From: Actinomycetota bacterium
GTDB taxonomy: Bacteria; Actinomycetota; Actinomycetes; Propionibacteriales; Nocardioidaceae
NCBI GenBank assembly: GCA_009701885.1
Contig: WLJH01000028.1
Coordinates: forward strand, 1-46,182
DNA: 46,182 nt
Reading direction: 5' to 3'
The position numbers and the translations under genes are program-made. The stretch's first letter is position 1; the number at the start of each line of letters is the position of its first letter. This document shows, in pieces, positions 16,617 to 25,842 of the stretch. A model generated the notes under the pieces. That model was given only the letters and a program-made list of their open reading frames with translations. It was not told the origin of the DNA and made no database searches.

Positions 16617-18065
16617 ATGAGCCCCGACACCTCGCGGCACTCCGGCCTCCTCGACCGCCACATCGCCTTCCTCGAGGCGCTCCGCGCGGCGGGCCTGCCG
16701 GTCTCGCTGGCCGAGGACCTCGACGCGGTCGCGGTGCTGACCGCGCTGGACTGGTCGGACCGCCGCGTGGTCAAGGAGGGGTACGCCGCCGCCGTCGTCA
16801 AGCGGCACCAGTGGCGCCCGACCTTCGACGCGCTCTTCGACCTCTACTTCCCGCGGATGGTCGGTGAGGGCGCCGGCGGCCGGCTGGAGGAGTCGCTCGC
16901 CGCCGAGGGGGCGGAGAGCGGTGAGGGAGCCGAGGGTGCGGCAGTCGACGGCGAGCCGCGGACCGCGCGCGACAACGGGGCCGCCCTCCAGGAGTTCCGC
17001 GAGCGGCTCGAGGCAGCGCTGGTCGACGGCGACCAGGAGGCGCTGGACGCGCTCGCCGTGGAGATGGTCGCGCGGTTCGGCGCCATGCCCGGGCGTGGTC
17101 CGGGGCTGTCCAGCTGGTCGGCGTACACCGCCCTCCAGCGCGTGGCCCCCGGAGAGCTGGTCGAGCAGATCGTCGCCGGGCTGATGGCCGCCGGGCGGAG
17201 CGAGGAGGAGGCCGACCGGCTCGCGGCCCGCCGGGTCGGCGGCTTCACCCGCAGCGTGGAGTCCGACGCGCGACGTCGGATCGGCGAGGAGAAGGGGCCC
17301 GACCACGTCGCCCAGGCGGCGCTGCGGCCCACGATCGACCGCCTCGACTTCCTGTCCATGCGGCGCAGCGACCTGGAGGAGATGCGCCGCGAGATCCAGC
17401 CGCTGGCCCGCCGGCTCGCCACCCGACTGACCCAGCAGCACCACGCCCACCGGCGCGGCCCGCTCGACTTCCGCCGCACGGTGCGCGCATCGGTGTCCAC
17501 CGGCGGGGTCCCCCTGACGACGTACCACAAGCCGAAGCGACCGCACCGCAGCGAGCTCGTCGTGCTGTGCGACGTCAGCGGCTCCGTGGCGAACTTCGCC
17601 CAGTTCACGCTCCTGCTGGTCTTCGCGCTGCGCGACCAGTTCACGAAGGTCCGCGCCTTCACCTTCATCGACCACGTCCACGAGGTCACCCACCACTTCA
17701 AGCCCGGCGCCGACGTCGTCGACGTGATGACCGACCTCGCCGCGAGCACCGCCCACGCCGCGCTGTGGGGCCGCACCAACTACGGCCGCGCCCTGACCAC
17801 GTTCGCCGAGCGGCACGCCGACGCGATCGGCCCGCGCACCGCGCTGCTCGTCCTGGGCGACGCCCGCTCCAACTACTCCGACCTCAACATCGACGTGCTC
17901 GCCGACCTCGCGGGCCAGTGCCGCCACGCCTGGTGGCTCAACCCCGAGCACCGCCGACACTGGGACACCGGTGACTCCGCGGCCTCCCGCTACGGCGAGG
18001 TCGTGCCGATGGTCGAGTGCCGGAACCTGACCCAGCTCGGGGAATTCGTCCACCGGGCGCTCTGA
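16617..18065 (+). CDS. VWA domain-containing protein (CoxE-like)
   Basis: 482-residue partner of the MoxR ATPase. The N-terminal ~300 residues are helical and charged, with a Glu/Ala-rich linker near 85-115. The C-terminal von Willebrand A domain has an intact metal site: DVSGS (D319, S321, S323), then WGRTNYGRAL and LGDARSNY supplying the Thr and Asp positions. CoxE-family naming is by domain layout and pairing. The ATG lies one base after the moxR stop, so they are co-transcribed. Confidence 0.9.
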   Translation: MSPDTSRHSGLLDRHIAFLEALRAAGLPVSLAEDLDAVAVLTALDWSDRRVVKEGYAAAVVKRHQWRPTFDALFDLYFPRMVGEGAGGRLEESLAAEGAESGEGAEGAAVDGEPRTARDNGAALQEFRERLEAALVDGDQEALDALAVEMVARFGAMPGRGPGLSSWSAYTALQRVAPGELVEQIVAGLMAAGRSEEEADRLAARRVGGFTRSVESDARRRIGEEKGPDHVAQAALRPTIDRLDFLSMRRSDLEEMRREIQPLARRLATRLTQQHHAHRRGPLDFRRTVRASVSTGGVPLTTYHKPKRPHRSELVVLCDVSGSVANFAQFTLLLVFALRDQFTKVRAFTFIDHVHEVTHHFKPGADVVDVMTDLAASTAHAALWGRTNYGRALTTFAERHADAIGPRTALLVLGDARSNYSDLNIDVLADLAGQCRHAWWLNPEHRRHWDTGDSAASRYGEVVPMVECRNLTQLGEFVHRAL

Positions 18066-18136
18066 GCCCGGGGCCCCGTCGCGCTGCCCACCGGGCGAGA
18101 CACGTCGTGACGGAGAGTCGCCCATGTCGTTGGATA

Positions 18137-18153
18137 CCTGAAGGTTGTTCAGG
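18137..18153. promoter_or_regulatory. Dyad upstream of the beta-propeller gene
   Basis: CCTGAA-N5-TTCAGG, a perfect inverted repeat 16 bases before the ATG, right before the GGGAGG ribosome site. It could be an operator or a small leader hairpin. Confidence 0.35.
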
Positions 18154-18169
18154 TTCCTGGGAGGTCCCG

Positions 18170-19435
18170 ATGTCGCACCCCGTCCGCCGCGCACTCGTGT
18201 CGTTGGCCGGTCTCGTCCTCGCCGCCCCGCTGCTGGCCGGCGCCACGGGCCCCGGTGCCAGCGCCGACGAGGCTGCGGCGCGCGCCGACGACCTGCGCCG
18301 GGTGGTGTACGTCGGCAACAACTGGGACGGCACCGCCGACGTGCTCCTGCCGGGCTCGTTCCGCCGCGTCGGCCGGATCGACATCGTGCCGGACCGCGAG
18401 GAGCGGATGGCCGAGATCCAGCTCAACCCCTACCGCCTGGCCTACTTCCTGGCGATCCGCGAGCTGATCGGCGAGGGCAACGACCAGCTCGTCGACGACA
18501 TGTACTCCTCCAACGACGGCAAGCTCCTCATCGTCTCCCGTCCCTCCTTCGCCGACGTCGTGGCGATCGAGCTGGCGACGGGTGAGATCGTCTGGCGCTT
18601 CGCCGTGGACGGCGTCCGCTCCGACCACATGGCGCTCTCACCCGACGGCGAGACCGTCGTCGTCTCGGCCTCCACCGGCAACGTCGTGCACGCCCTCGAC
18701 GTCGAGACGGGCGAGGAGGTGGGCCGCTTCGCGTCCGGGGGGTCCCCGCACGAGTCGGTCTACCTCGACGACGGGGAGACGATCCTGCACGCCTCGATCG
18801 GGTTGGTCTACACGCCGCTCGACAACGCCGTCCTCGACCCCACCAAGGGGGAGCGCGTGCTGCAGCTCGTCGACGCCGACACCTTCGAGGTGACTCGCCG
18901 CTACGACCTGCGCGCCGCCCTGGACGAGGCGGGGCTCGATGACGTCTCGACGGCAGTGCGTCCGCTGACGCACACCCCGGACGACCAGACCTTCCTCTTC
19001 CAGCTCTCGTTCTTCCACGGCTTCGTGGAGATGGACCGCGAGAGCGGGGAGATCACCCGGGTCAAGCGGCTGCCGGACCTCGTCCCGGACACCCCGCGTG
19101 AGCTCTACGTGCTCGACTCCGCCCACCACGGGATCTCCATGGACCCGACCGGCAAGCACATCTGCGTCGCGGGGACCATGTCGGACTACGCCACCGTCGT
19201 GGACTACCCGTCGATGAGGCGCTCGAAGCTGCTCAAGGGCGGCGAGAAGCCCTACTGGGTGACGCAGAGCTGGAACGGCAAGCACTGCTACATCTCCTGG
19301 GCCGAGTCCGACACCGTCTCCAAGATCTCCTACGCGAAGGCGAAGATCGTCCGCACGACCGACGTCGGGCTGCACCCCCAGCGCGTGCGCAACGGCTTCA
19401 TCCAGCGCTCGGCGCTCGCGGGGCTGTCCCGCTAG
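18170..19435 (+). CDS. Exported beta-propeller (YVTN-like) protein
   Basis: 421-residue protein with a Sec signal peptide (basic MSHPVRRA, then LVSLAGLVLAAPLLAGA, cleavage near GASA/DE). The mature part has repeated blades of the kind LIVSRPSFADVVAIELATGE and DGETVVVSASTGNVVHALDV, plus SMDPTGKHICVAGTMSDYA, as in YVTN/PQQ-like propellers. There is no catalytic motif; ligand or partner is unknown. ATG 18170 follows GGGAGG. It lies just behind the MoxR-VWA pair but has its own upstream dyad, so a functional link is only possible. Confidence 0.8.
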   Translation: MSHPVRRALVSLAGLVLAAPLLAGATGPGASADEAAARADDLRRVVYVGNNWDGTADVLLPGSFRRVGRIDIVPDREERMAEIQLNPYRLAYFLAIRELIGEGNDQLVDDMYSSNDGKLLIVSRPSFADVVAIELATGEIVWRFAVDGVRSDHMALSPDGETVVVSASTGNVVHALDVETGEEVGRFASGGSPHESVYLDDGETILHASIGLVYTPLDNAVLDPTKGERVLQLVDADTFEVTRRYDLRAALDEAGLDDVSTAVRPLTHTPDDQTFLFQLSFFHGFVEMDRESGEITRVKRLPDLVPDTPRELYVLDSAHHGISMDPTGKHICVAGTMSDYATVVDYPSMRRSKLLKGGEKPYWVTQSWNGKHCYISWAESDTVSKISYAKAKIVRTTDVGLHPQRVRNGFIQRSALAGLSR

Positions 19436-19455
19436 TCCGGGGCGCCAGCGACGGC

Positions 19456-20718
19456 TCACCGTTCCCGCACCACCTGCAGCAACCGGCTGCTGACCGCGGT
19501 CCCGTCCGCGGGGTCGAGGAAGCCGGCGCGCCGCAGCTCCGTCAGCTGCGTGCGCACGGACGGGTGGTCGCTGGCGTCGACCAGCGAGGCTCCCTCGGCG
19601 TACGCCGCGAAGCCGTGGCGGTCGGCCAGGACCTCCAGCCCGCCTCGTGAGCCGTCCTCGGCCACCGGACCGAACGAGACGGTGACCTGCTCGAGGCTGT
19701 CGGGGTTGGCACCCCCGTCCAGCCGGGGTACGACGTCGCCCCGGTGCTCCAGCGAGAGCACCTGGCTCCCCGCGGGGACCCCGGGGAGCTGGCCGGTCGG
19801 GGACCCGAGCGTGACCGCGTGGCGGATCGACAGCCCGTGCTCGTCGGCCCGGGCCAGCAGGGCGGCGGCCACCATCCCGCCCTGGCTGTGCCCGACGACG
19901 AGCACCGGGTCCCGACCGACCCCGGCGTCCACGAGCGCGTCGAGCACCCCGTCGGTGACGTCGTCGGGGACGCCTCCGACCAGCGCGAGGTTGGCGCCCA
20001 TGTCCCGCGCGTCCCCGTCGCGGGTCCACGGCAGGGTCGTCATGTCGTCGGTGCCGGGCAGCAGCAGCACGTGCCGCCGCGCCCCGTCGGTGGTGGTGAG
20101 GGTCTGCAGCTCGAAGGTGCCGTTGCGCGCGGGGGCGTCGGGCGGGCTGAGCGCACTGAGCTGGCGCAGGTGCTCGACCAGGTCCCGGACGCTGCGCGGG
20201 GCGGTGTGCGAGGCCGGCACCGCCACCCCGGGCACCGGTCGCACGACGGGGCTGCCGTCGGGGTAGAGCCGGGCCAGCACCCCGGCTGCCGGCGGCACCC
20301 AGAGCGGGGCGCCCACCAGGACGACGCCCAGCGGCAGCAGCAGCCGGTCCAGGCCCGCCGACGCCAGCCGGTCGGCGTCGAGGAGCAGGCCCGCCGTCGT
20401 GCGGAGAGCCGCCGCGTCGGCCTCCCAGGCGAGGGACTCCACCGCCACGCCGTCGGGTCCGGACGTGGCCGCGAGGACCTGCGCCTCGGCAGCGGCCAGC
20501 GTCAGAGGGGAGAGCAGTCCGGAGGCGAGCAGGTCGGGGTCGACCAGCGCGGCCGCCCCGCGGGCGGCCCAGCCACGCATCCGCTCGGCCGCCTCGTCGT
20601 ACTCCCAGGCCAGCGCGAGCAGGTCCGCGTGCAGCGCCGCGACCCCCGCGACCCCGCCGGAGACCTCGAGACCCGAGGCGTCGTCCGTCCCGCTGCCGGG
20701 CCGGACCTCCCAGCTCAC
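19456..20718 (-). CDS. Lipase-like alpha/beta hydrolase with helical N-terminal domain
   Basis: 420 residues. The first ~185 residues are Ala/Leu-rich and helical (LALAWEYDEAAERMRGWAAR), with a hydrophobic patch LLLPLGVVLVGAPLWV near 126-141. The C-terminal catalytic domain has RHVLLLPGTDDM, the nucleophile elbow VVGHSQGG (Ser278) and a late His in ADRHGF or SDHPS. The start GTG overlaps the stop of a WXG100-like gene. This layout suggests a type VII effector-like hydrolase whose helical part pairs with the small upstream protein; export is inferred, not shown. Confidence 0.75.
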   Translation of the reverse strand: MSWEVRPGSGTDDASGLEVSGGVAGVAALHADLLALAWEYDEAAERMRGWAARGAAALVDPDLLASGLLSPLTLAAAEAQVLAATSGPDGVAVESLAWEADAAALRTTAGLLLDADRLASAGLDRLLLPLGVVLVGAPLWVPPAAGVLARLYPDGSPVVRPVPGVAVPASHTAPRSVRDLVEHLRQLSALSPPDAPARNGTFELQTLTTTDGARRHVLLLPGTDDMTTLPWTRDGDARDMGANLALVGGVPDDVTDGVLDALVDAGVGRDPVLVVGHSQGGMVAAALLARADEHGLSIRHAVTLGSPTGQLPGVPAGSQVLSLEHRGDVVPRLDGGANPDSLEQVTVSFGPVAEDGSRGGLEVLADRHGFAAYAEGASLVDASDHPSVRTQLTELRRAGFLDPADGTAVSSRLLQVVRER

Positions 20719-21137
20719 GACAGCCTCCGCTCCACGGCCGCCACGAGCGCACGGGCGTCGAGGTCGGGCCAGGCGGGGGAGTCCCGCCCGGGGAGCAGGT
20801 CGGGGAGCAGGTCGGGCAGGAGGTCCCGGACCCGTCCCACGCCGCCGGTCACGAGCCCGCCGAGGACGTCCTCGACCCGGGCCAGCACCGCCAGCCGGTG
20901 CTCCACCTCGGCAGCGTGCCGGTGCAGGGCGTCGGCCGCGTCGTCGTGGCGGACGGCGCAGACAGCCAGGTCGTCCAGCCGCTCCCTGGCGAGCGCGTGG
21001 GCCGCGTCGGCAGCCCGGCCGGTCCAGCGGGTGGCGGCGATCGCGGCGACGAGACGCCTGCCCTGCGCGCGCACCTCCTCGCCCTGCGCGGTCAGGGTGC
21101 GCGCCAGCGCGCGGATCGTGTCGGGATCGCCGTACAT
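20715..21137 (-). CDS. WXG100-superfamily-like helical protein
   Basis: 140-residue protein. Two long Ala-rich helices flank TRWTGRAADA, with the W-x-G at residues 38-40, the hairpin turn typical of WXG100 proteins. The tail contains a repeated LLPDLLPDLLPG stretch. The ATG follows GGAGG with CTGCAG between. Directly upstream of and coupled to a lipase-like hydrolase; the type VII machinery is encoded about 12 kb away in the same window. Membership is by motif and helical pattern, so moderately sure. Confidence 0.65.
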   Translation of the reverse strand: MYGDPDTIRALARTLTAQGEEVRAQGRRLVAAIAATRWTGRAADAAHALARERLDDLAVCAVRHDDAADALHRHAAEVEHRLAVLARVEDVLGGLVTGGVGRVRDLLPDLLPDLLPGRDSPAWPDLDARALVAAVERRLS

Positions 21138-21285
21138 CTGCAGCCTCCGGGAGGTGGGGTGCCTCGAGGGTGCTCGGCGCCCGGCCTTCGTGGCGGCGCG
21201 CGACGAGGGGCTGTGGCCAGCGCCGCTCGGCAGGGGCCGGTGGACGACAGGTGGGCCGCGGGCTCAGCGGGCGGTCAGCGTCGGG

Positions 21286-22674
21286 TCAGCGCCCGGCGAC
21301 CCAGGTGAACATCTCGTGCGGCCCGACCCGCGTGACGGACGAGGAGGCGCCGTCGGCGGTGCCGATGCGGACCGTGCGGGTGGCGTCGGAGTCGTTGTAG
21401 CCGTAGACCCCGACGTGCGTGGGCGAGGCGAAGCCCGCCGTGAGCAGGGCTGTCGGCCCGGTCACCGGCACGACCGAGGAGCCCGGCGGGGCCGCCCGCC
21501 GCAGGTGCGCCAGGGTGAAGAACTCGGGTTCGCGCACGACCTCGCCGCCCGCGCCCACGGTGACCAGCCCGCGGCAGGTGTGGCAGCCGCCGAAGGCACC
21601 GCGCCAGCCGGGGCTGAGCGCCAGGTTCCACATCATCAACCCGGTCGAGCCGGCGGCGACCGCGTCGTCGACCAGGTTGCGGGAGTCCCAGGCGAAGGTG
21701 CCGAGGAAGCCGTCGTCGGTGCCGGTGCACTCGGTGACCAGCCACGGCAGCGTGAGGTCCGCCGCCTGCGCCGGGCGTCCGGCGTAGCAGTGCAAGGCCA
21801 CCGCATCGAGCCCCTCCGTGCCGGAGGCGGCCACGCGCGGCACGTCCTCCCAGTTGTGGTCCAGGCCCCACAGCTCCACCCCGAGCGCGTCGAGCCGCGG
21901 CCCGACCAGCTCGCCGAGCGCGGCCAGCTGGGTGTCGGAGATCGCCATCGTCGGGTAGTCGGCGGTGTGCCCGGGCTCGTTGCCGAGGGTCATCGCCGCC
22001 AGCGGCACCCCGTGCCGCACCAGCCAGTGCGCCTGTCCGGACAGGAACCGTGCGTAGTCGGCCACCCGGTCGTCCCGCAGCCGCCCGCCGAACCAGCCGG
22101 CCGGGGTCTTGTACGACGGCGGCGCGGTCCACGCGGACCCGACGACCTGGAGGTCCGGCGCGACCGGGAGGACCTGCTGGCGCAGGAACCGCAGCGTCGT
22201 ACGCGCCGGCAGCGTCGGGCGGGCGCCGCGCACGGTCGCCCGCCAGGCCCACAGCTCGGTGGACATGTCGGTGGCGCTCAGCGGGAGCCGGACCCAGTCC
22301 AGGCCGACCTGGCCGGGTCCGTCGCCGAACAGCAGCGGGACCAGGTCGGGCCGCTGGCCCATGTGCAGGACGGAGGCGTCGGTGAGGGCGGCGCCGACCC
22401 CCCGCCAGGTCTGCTGCGGCCGGGAGGCGTCGACGACGACGTCCTCGACCTCGGACTCGTCGACCTCGTGCGTCGGCTCGGGGTCGCGGCCGACGAGCCG
22501 CACGGCCGGGTCGACCGGGGAGCTGACCAGCAGCGCGTCGGGGCCGGTCGTGGTCCGCGCGTCGCGTGCCTCGGCGGGTGCGTGGTCGAGCAGTGCGGGC
22601 GTGGCCGAGAGGCCCAGGCCCAGGGCGAGGGCGGCGACCAGTGCCGGGACGTGACGTCGGGTCGGTCGCTCCAC
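21286..22674 (-). CDS. Secreted GH30-family glycoside hydrolase
   Basis: 462 residues with an N-terminal signal peptide (basic ERPTRRH, then VPALVAALALGLGLSA). GVGAALTDASV (93-103) and WVRLPLSATDMS match the GH30 glucosylceramidase/endo-glycanase pattern. The acid/base Glu is E233 in TLGNEPG and the nucleophile E315 in WLVTECTG. The C-terminal ~70 residues form the beta-sandwich usual in GH30 (HVGVYGYNDSDATRTVRIG). GTG start after GAGGAG. Divergent from a glycosyltransferase operon, so it may trim or release that product. Confidence 0.85.
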   Translation of the reverse strand: MERPTRRHVPALVAALALGLGLSATPALLDHAPAEARDARTTTGPDALLVSSPVDPAVRLVGRDPEPTHEVDESEVEDVVVDASRPQQTWRGVGAALTDASVLHMGQRPDLVPLLFGDGPGQVGLDWVRLPLSATDMSTELWAWRATVRGARPTLPARTTLRFLRQQVLPVAPDLQVVGSAWTAPPSYKTPAGWFGGRLRDDRVADYARFLSGQAHWLVRHGVPLAAMTLGNEPGHTADYPTMAISDTQLAALGELVGPRLDALGVELWGLDHNWEDVPRVAASGTEGLDAVALHCYAGRPAQAADLTLPWLVTECTGTDDGFLGTFAWDSRNLVDDAVAAGSTGLMMWNLALSPGWRGAFGGCHTCRGLVTVGAGGEVVREPEFFTLAHLRRAAPPGSSVVPVTGPTALLTAGFASPTHVGVYGYNDSDATRTVRIGTADGASSSVTRVGPHEMFTWVAGR

Positions 22675-22948
22675 GGGACTCCTCGAGATCGCACCGCCTC
22701 GCACGTCGAGGCGGTGCGGCCCAGTGTGGACCAGGCAGGGCGCGGACGCGGCAGGGCCGGTCCGCCGCGCGAGACACCCGGGGGTATCCGCTCCTGCCGC
22801 TGGTCCAGACCGGACGAGATCACCCGTGACCATCTGACCGGACGGCCGTTCAGAGGCCCAGGAGGACACGTGCGTCGGCTGGGAGGCCGCCGCGCGCTCA
22901 CGACACCCCCACCGTGCTCCGGCACGTGAGTCGAGAGGCATGACTGGG
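22675..22948. other. Divergent promoter region between GH30 and GT2 genes
   Basis: 274 bases without a gene. The repeated AGACCGGACG / TGACCGGACGG words near 22807-22845 are the only notable structure. Promoters for both directions are expected but no clear -35/-10 pair was identified. Confidence 0.4.
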
Positions 22949-24475
22949 ATGGAGCACCCAGGGACGCAGCCGCGTGCCCGCGCGGCCGCACACCCCCACC
23001 GGCCCGGACGGTGGGTGGCCCGGACGCGTGGAAGCCTTCCTGCGCGCTGGTATGCAGGCCTGGACCGTCGCGGCCAGGCGGCCGTCGAGATCGTCCTCGG
23101 CACGGTCCTGCCGCCGCTCGTCGGGTTCGTCACCTACGTCGCGCTCGCGCGCTCCCCGCTGACGGGGGTGCTCGAGGTGTGGTTCTGGGTGCTCTTCGCG
23201 GCCCTGCTCGGCACGGCGGCGCTGATCGGCATCGAGACCGCCCGGGCCTTCCGGTTCCCCGAGCCCCCGCAGCGCCGCCCGCTCGAGGCCCCGGACCTGC
23301 CCCGGCTCGCCACGGTGGTCGCGGCGTACCTGCCCAACGAGCAGGAGACGATCCTGGAGTCGCTCGAGGCGCACCTGCGGATCGACTACCCCTCCGACCG
23401 TCACCTGGTGGTGCTGACGTACAACACACCCACGCCGCTGGTGGTCGAGGCCCAGCTGCGCGAGCTGGCCCAGCGGCACCCGCGCCTGGTCGTCCTGCAC
23501 ACACTCGGATCGACGTCCAAGGTCGAGAACCTCGCCGCCGCGGTGGACCTGCTGCGCGGTCACGTCGACGTGATCGGCATCTTCGACGCCGACCACCACC
23601 CGCACCCCTCCGGCGCACGCCGGGCCGCCCAGTGGCTGGCCGACTCCGTGGGGGAGCGGCGCTTCGACGTGGTCCAGGGCCAGTGCGCGATCCGCAACGT
23701 CGAGGAGTCCTTCGTGACGCGCACCGTCGCGGCCGAGTTCGCGACGCTCTACGCGGTAGCCCACCCGGGCCGGACCGTCACCCACGACTTCGGGCTCTTC
23801 GGCGGCAGCAACGGCTGGTGGCGGGCCGAGGTGCTCGACGAGCTGGGGCTCGACGGCCGGATGCTCACCGAGGACATCGACGTCTCGATGCGGGCCCTGG
23901 ATGCGGGTCACCGGCTGGGGATGGACCCGCGCATCCTGTCCTACGAGCTGGCGCCGACCACCTGGTCGGCCTGGTGGCGCCAGCGCACGCGCTGGGCCCA
24001 GGGGTGGCACGAGGTCACCGTGCGCCACTGCCGCCCGCTGCTGCTGAACCGGCGGCTGAGCCTGGTGCAGCGCCGCGGCGTGGTCTTCCTGCTGCTCTGG
24101 CGCGCCACCCACCCCTTCCTGGCCACGCAGCTGCTCCCCCTCGTGCTCGCCATGGCGGTCGCCGCCGACGAGCCCGTCGTCTGGGACCTGCTGGCCTTCC
24201 TCTTCGCGGCCGCCTTCGTCAACGGCATCCCGCTGCTGCAGGCGCTGTCGGCCAACCGGCTCGGACCGCCGGGCGTCGCGGCGCGGCCGCGGCTCTTCCT
24301 GCGCTTCGTGGCCGTCAGCGTCCTGGGGTACGCCGAGCTGCGGATGAGCGTGACCCGCGGTGCCGTCGTCCGCCACCTGCTGGGTGCGCACGCCTGGGAC
24401 GTGACCGCCCGCTCGACCGAGGCCGCGCCCCGGACCCCGCAGCCCGAGTCCGCCCCCGTGCAGGTCGCGCTGTGA
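22949..24475 (+). CDS. Family 2 glycosyltransferase, processive membrane type
   Basis: 508-residue polysaccharide synthase-like enzyme. Two helices (about 48-68 and 76-96) precede the GT-A domain: VAAYLPNEQETI, the D-x-D motif DADHH (213-217), LTEDID (TED 307-309) and QRTRW (345-349), which together mark processive beta-glycosyltransferases. Further helices follow (FLLLWRATHPFLATQLLPLV). ATG 22949 is 10 bases after GAGAGG; ATG 22940 is too close to it. Its stop overlaps the acyltransferase start. It probably builds an envelope glycan or exopolysaccharide. Confidence 0.88.
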   Translation: MEHPGTQPRARAAAHPHRPGRWVARTRGSLPARWYAGLDRRGQAAVEIVLGTVLPPLVGFVTYVALARSPLTGVLEVWFWVLFAALLGTAALIGIETARAFRFPEPPQRRPLEAPDLPRLATVVAAYLPNEQETILESLEAHLRIDYPSDRHLVVLTYNTPTPLVVEAQLRELAQRHPRLVVLHTLGSTSKVENLAAAVDLLRGHVDVIGIFDADHHPHPSGARRAAQWLADSVGERRFDVVQGQCAIRNVEESFVTRTVAAEFATLYAVAHPGRTVTHDFGLFGGSNGWWRAEVLDELGLDGRMLTEDIDVSMRALDAGHRLGMDPRILSYELAPTTWSAWWRQRTRWAQGWHEVTVRHCRPLLLNRRLSLVQRRGVVFLLLWRATHPFLATQLLPLVLAMAVAADEPVVWDLLAFLFAAAFVNGIPLLQALSANRLGPPGVAARPRLFLRFVAVSVLGYAELRMSVTRGAVVRHLLGAHAWDVTARSTEAAPRTPQPESAPVQVAL

Positions 24476-25842
24476 CCACGACCCCGACCTCCTTCGCCAC
24501 CGAGCGTCGCAACGACCACGGCTTCCTGCGCAGCACCGGGCGCAAGGGCGTCACCGCGGGCTTCGTGGTCCGCGGGGTCGAGGGCTGGCGCGGCGTCGCG
24601 GCGCTCGCCATCGTGGGCGTGCACTCGTGGCAGGTCATGGACACCGACGGCGACGGCATCGGACCGACGTACGGCTCCCTCCAGGCGGTGCTGGCGATCG
24701 TCAGCGTGGACCTGGTGGTGGACCTGTTCTTCGTGCTCTCGGGCCTGCTGCTGTTCCTGCCGTTCGTGCTGGCCGCCCTCGACGAGGAGCGCACCATCCC
24801 GTCCGGGGACGACTTCCTGTGGCGCCGGGTCTTCCGGTTCCTGCCGACGTACTGGCTGGTCGTTCTCGTGGTGTGGAGCCTGCGCAACTTCGGGCCGACG
24901 ACCGCGGACTGGCTGGACCTGGTCGAGCACGTCCTGCTCGTCCAGGCCTTCGACTCCGACCGGATCTTCGCGACCATCGGTCCGGCCTGGACGCTGTCGG
25001 TGGACTGGATGTTCTACGTCTCCCTGGCGATCTTCGGCCCGCCCTGGGCCCGGTGGGTCCGCGAGGTGCCCGGCCATGGTCGGCGCATCGCGCGCCTGCT
25101 CGGACCGACCGCGACGGTCGCAGCGGCCTCGGTGCTCTACAAGCTCAACGTCGACCTGGTCTGGGAGATCGACTACGACCGCTGGGCGTGGCGCTTCGGC
25201 CCGGCCGCCAAGGCCGACGACTTCGCGATCGGCATGGCCGCGGCGGTCCTGATGGTGTGGCTCGGCACCCGCCGGATCCCCGTGTGGGCGTCCCTGCTCC
25301 TCGCCTCGGGAGGCGTGTGGCTGCTGTGGAACGCGCGGCGCACCTACCTCTACACCCCCGACACCGTGCTGGAGATCCTGCGGCACCCCGTGGGCGCCCT
25401 GGGCTGGGCGCTGATCCTGGTCGCGGTGATGGCCTGCCGGTCGGACCGGCCGGCCAGGGCGGTGGACAACCCGTTGCTGCTGCGCCTGTCCGTGGTCGCC
25501 TTCACCGTCTACCTGATCCACGAGCCCGTCGCTATCGGCATCCGGTCCCTCGGCCTGATCACCTACGAGCCCTGGGGCTTCGTCCAGAACTTCCTGGTCA
25601 TCTCGGTCATCTCCCTCGCCGCGGCCTGGGTCCTGCACCGAGTCGTCGAGGAGCCGCTCGTCGACGTCGGCTCGCTGCGCCCTCGCGGAGGCGGGCGTCG
25701 CGACCTGTACGCAGAGCTGGACCTGCCGCCGCTCCCGCCGCTCCCGCCGAGCCTGCGGCCCGACCACGAGCTGCGCGAGCGGGTCCTGGCCGCAGCCGGG
25801 CACCACCGACCCGACCTCAGCGTGGAGGCACCCCGCCCATGA
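24472..25842 (+). CDS. Acyltransferase 3 family membrane protein
   Basis: 456-residue integral membrane O-acyltransferase (OafA type). The N-terminal GVEGWRGVAALAIVGVHSW has the conserved Arg and His of the family, and LFFVLSGLLLFLPF is the characteristic second block; about ten helices follow, with YLIHEP near the end. A hydrophilic proline-rich tail (PPLPPLPPSLRP) is cytoplasmic or external. GTG overlaps the glycosyltransferase stop (GTGA) and the stop overlaps the next ATG. It likely acylates the glycan made by the GT2. Confidence 0.88.
   Translation: MTTTPTSFATERRNDHGFLRSTGRKGVTAGFVVRGVEGWRGVAALAIVGVHSWQVMDTDGDGIGPTYGSLQAVLAIVSVDLVVDLFFVLSGLLLFLPFVLAALDEERTIPSGDDFLWRRVFRFLPTYWLVVLVVWSLRNFGPTTADWLDLVEHVLLVQAFDSDRIFATIGPAWTLSVDWMFYVSLAIFGPPWARWVREVPGHGRRIARLLGPTATVAAASVLYKLNVDLVWEIDYDRWAWRFGPAAKADDFAIGMAAAVLMVWLGTRRIPVWASLLLASGGVWLLWNARRTYLYTPDTVLEILRHPVGALGWALILVAVMACRSDRPARAVDNPLLLRLSVVAFTVYLIHEPVAIGIRSLGLITYEPWGFVQNFLVISVISLAAAWVLHRVVEEPLVDVGSLRPRGGGRRDLYAELDLPPLPPLPPSLRPDHELRERVLAAAGHHRPDLSVEAPRP

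Noticed and set aside
18638..20752. 704-residue open frame on the minus strand
   Set aside because: It runs across the propeller gene antisense and out of frame over the hydrolase gene; composition is not protein-like.
19744..22929. 1061-residue open frame on the plus strand
   Set aside because: Antisense to the hydrolase, WXG-like and GH30 genes; Arg/Gly/Gln-rich with no domain.
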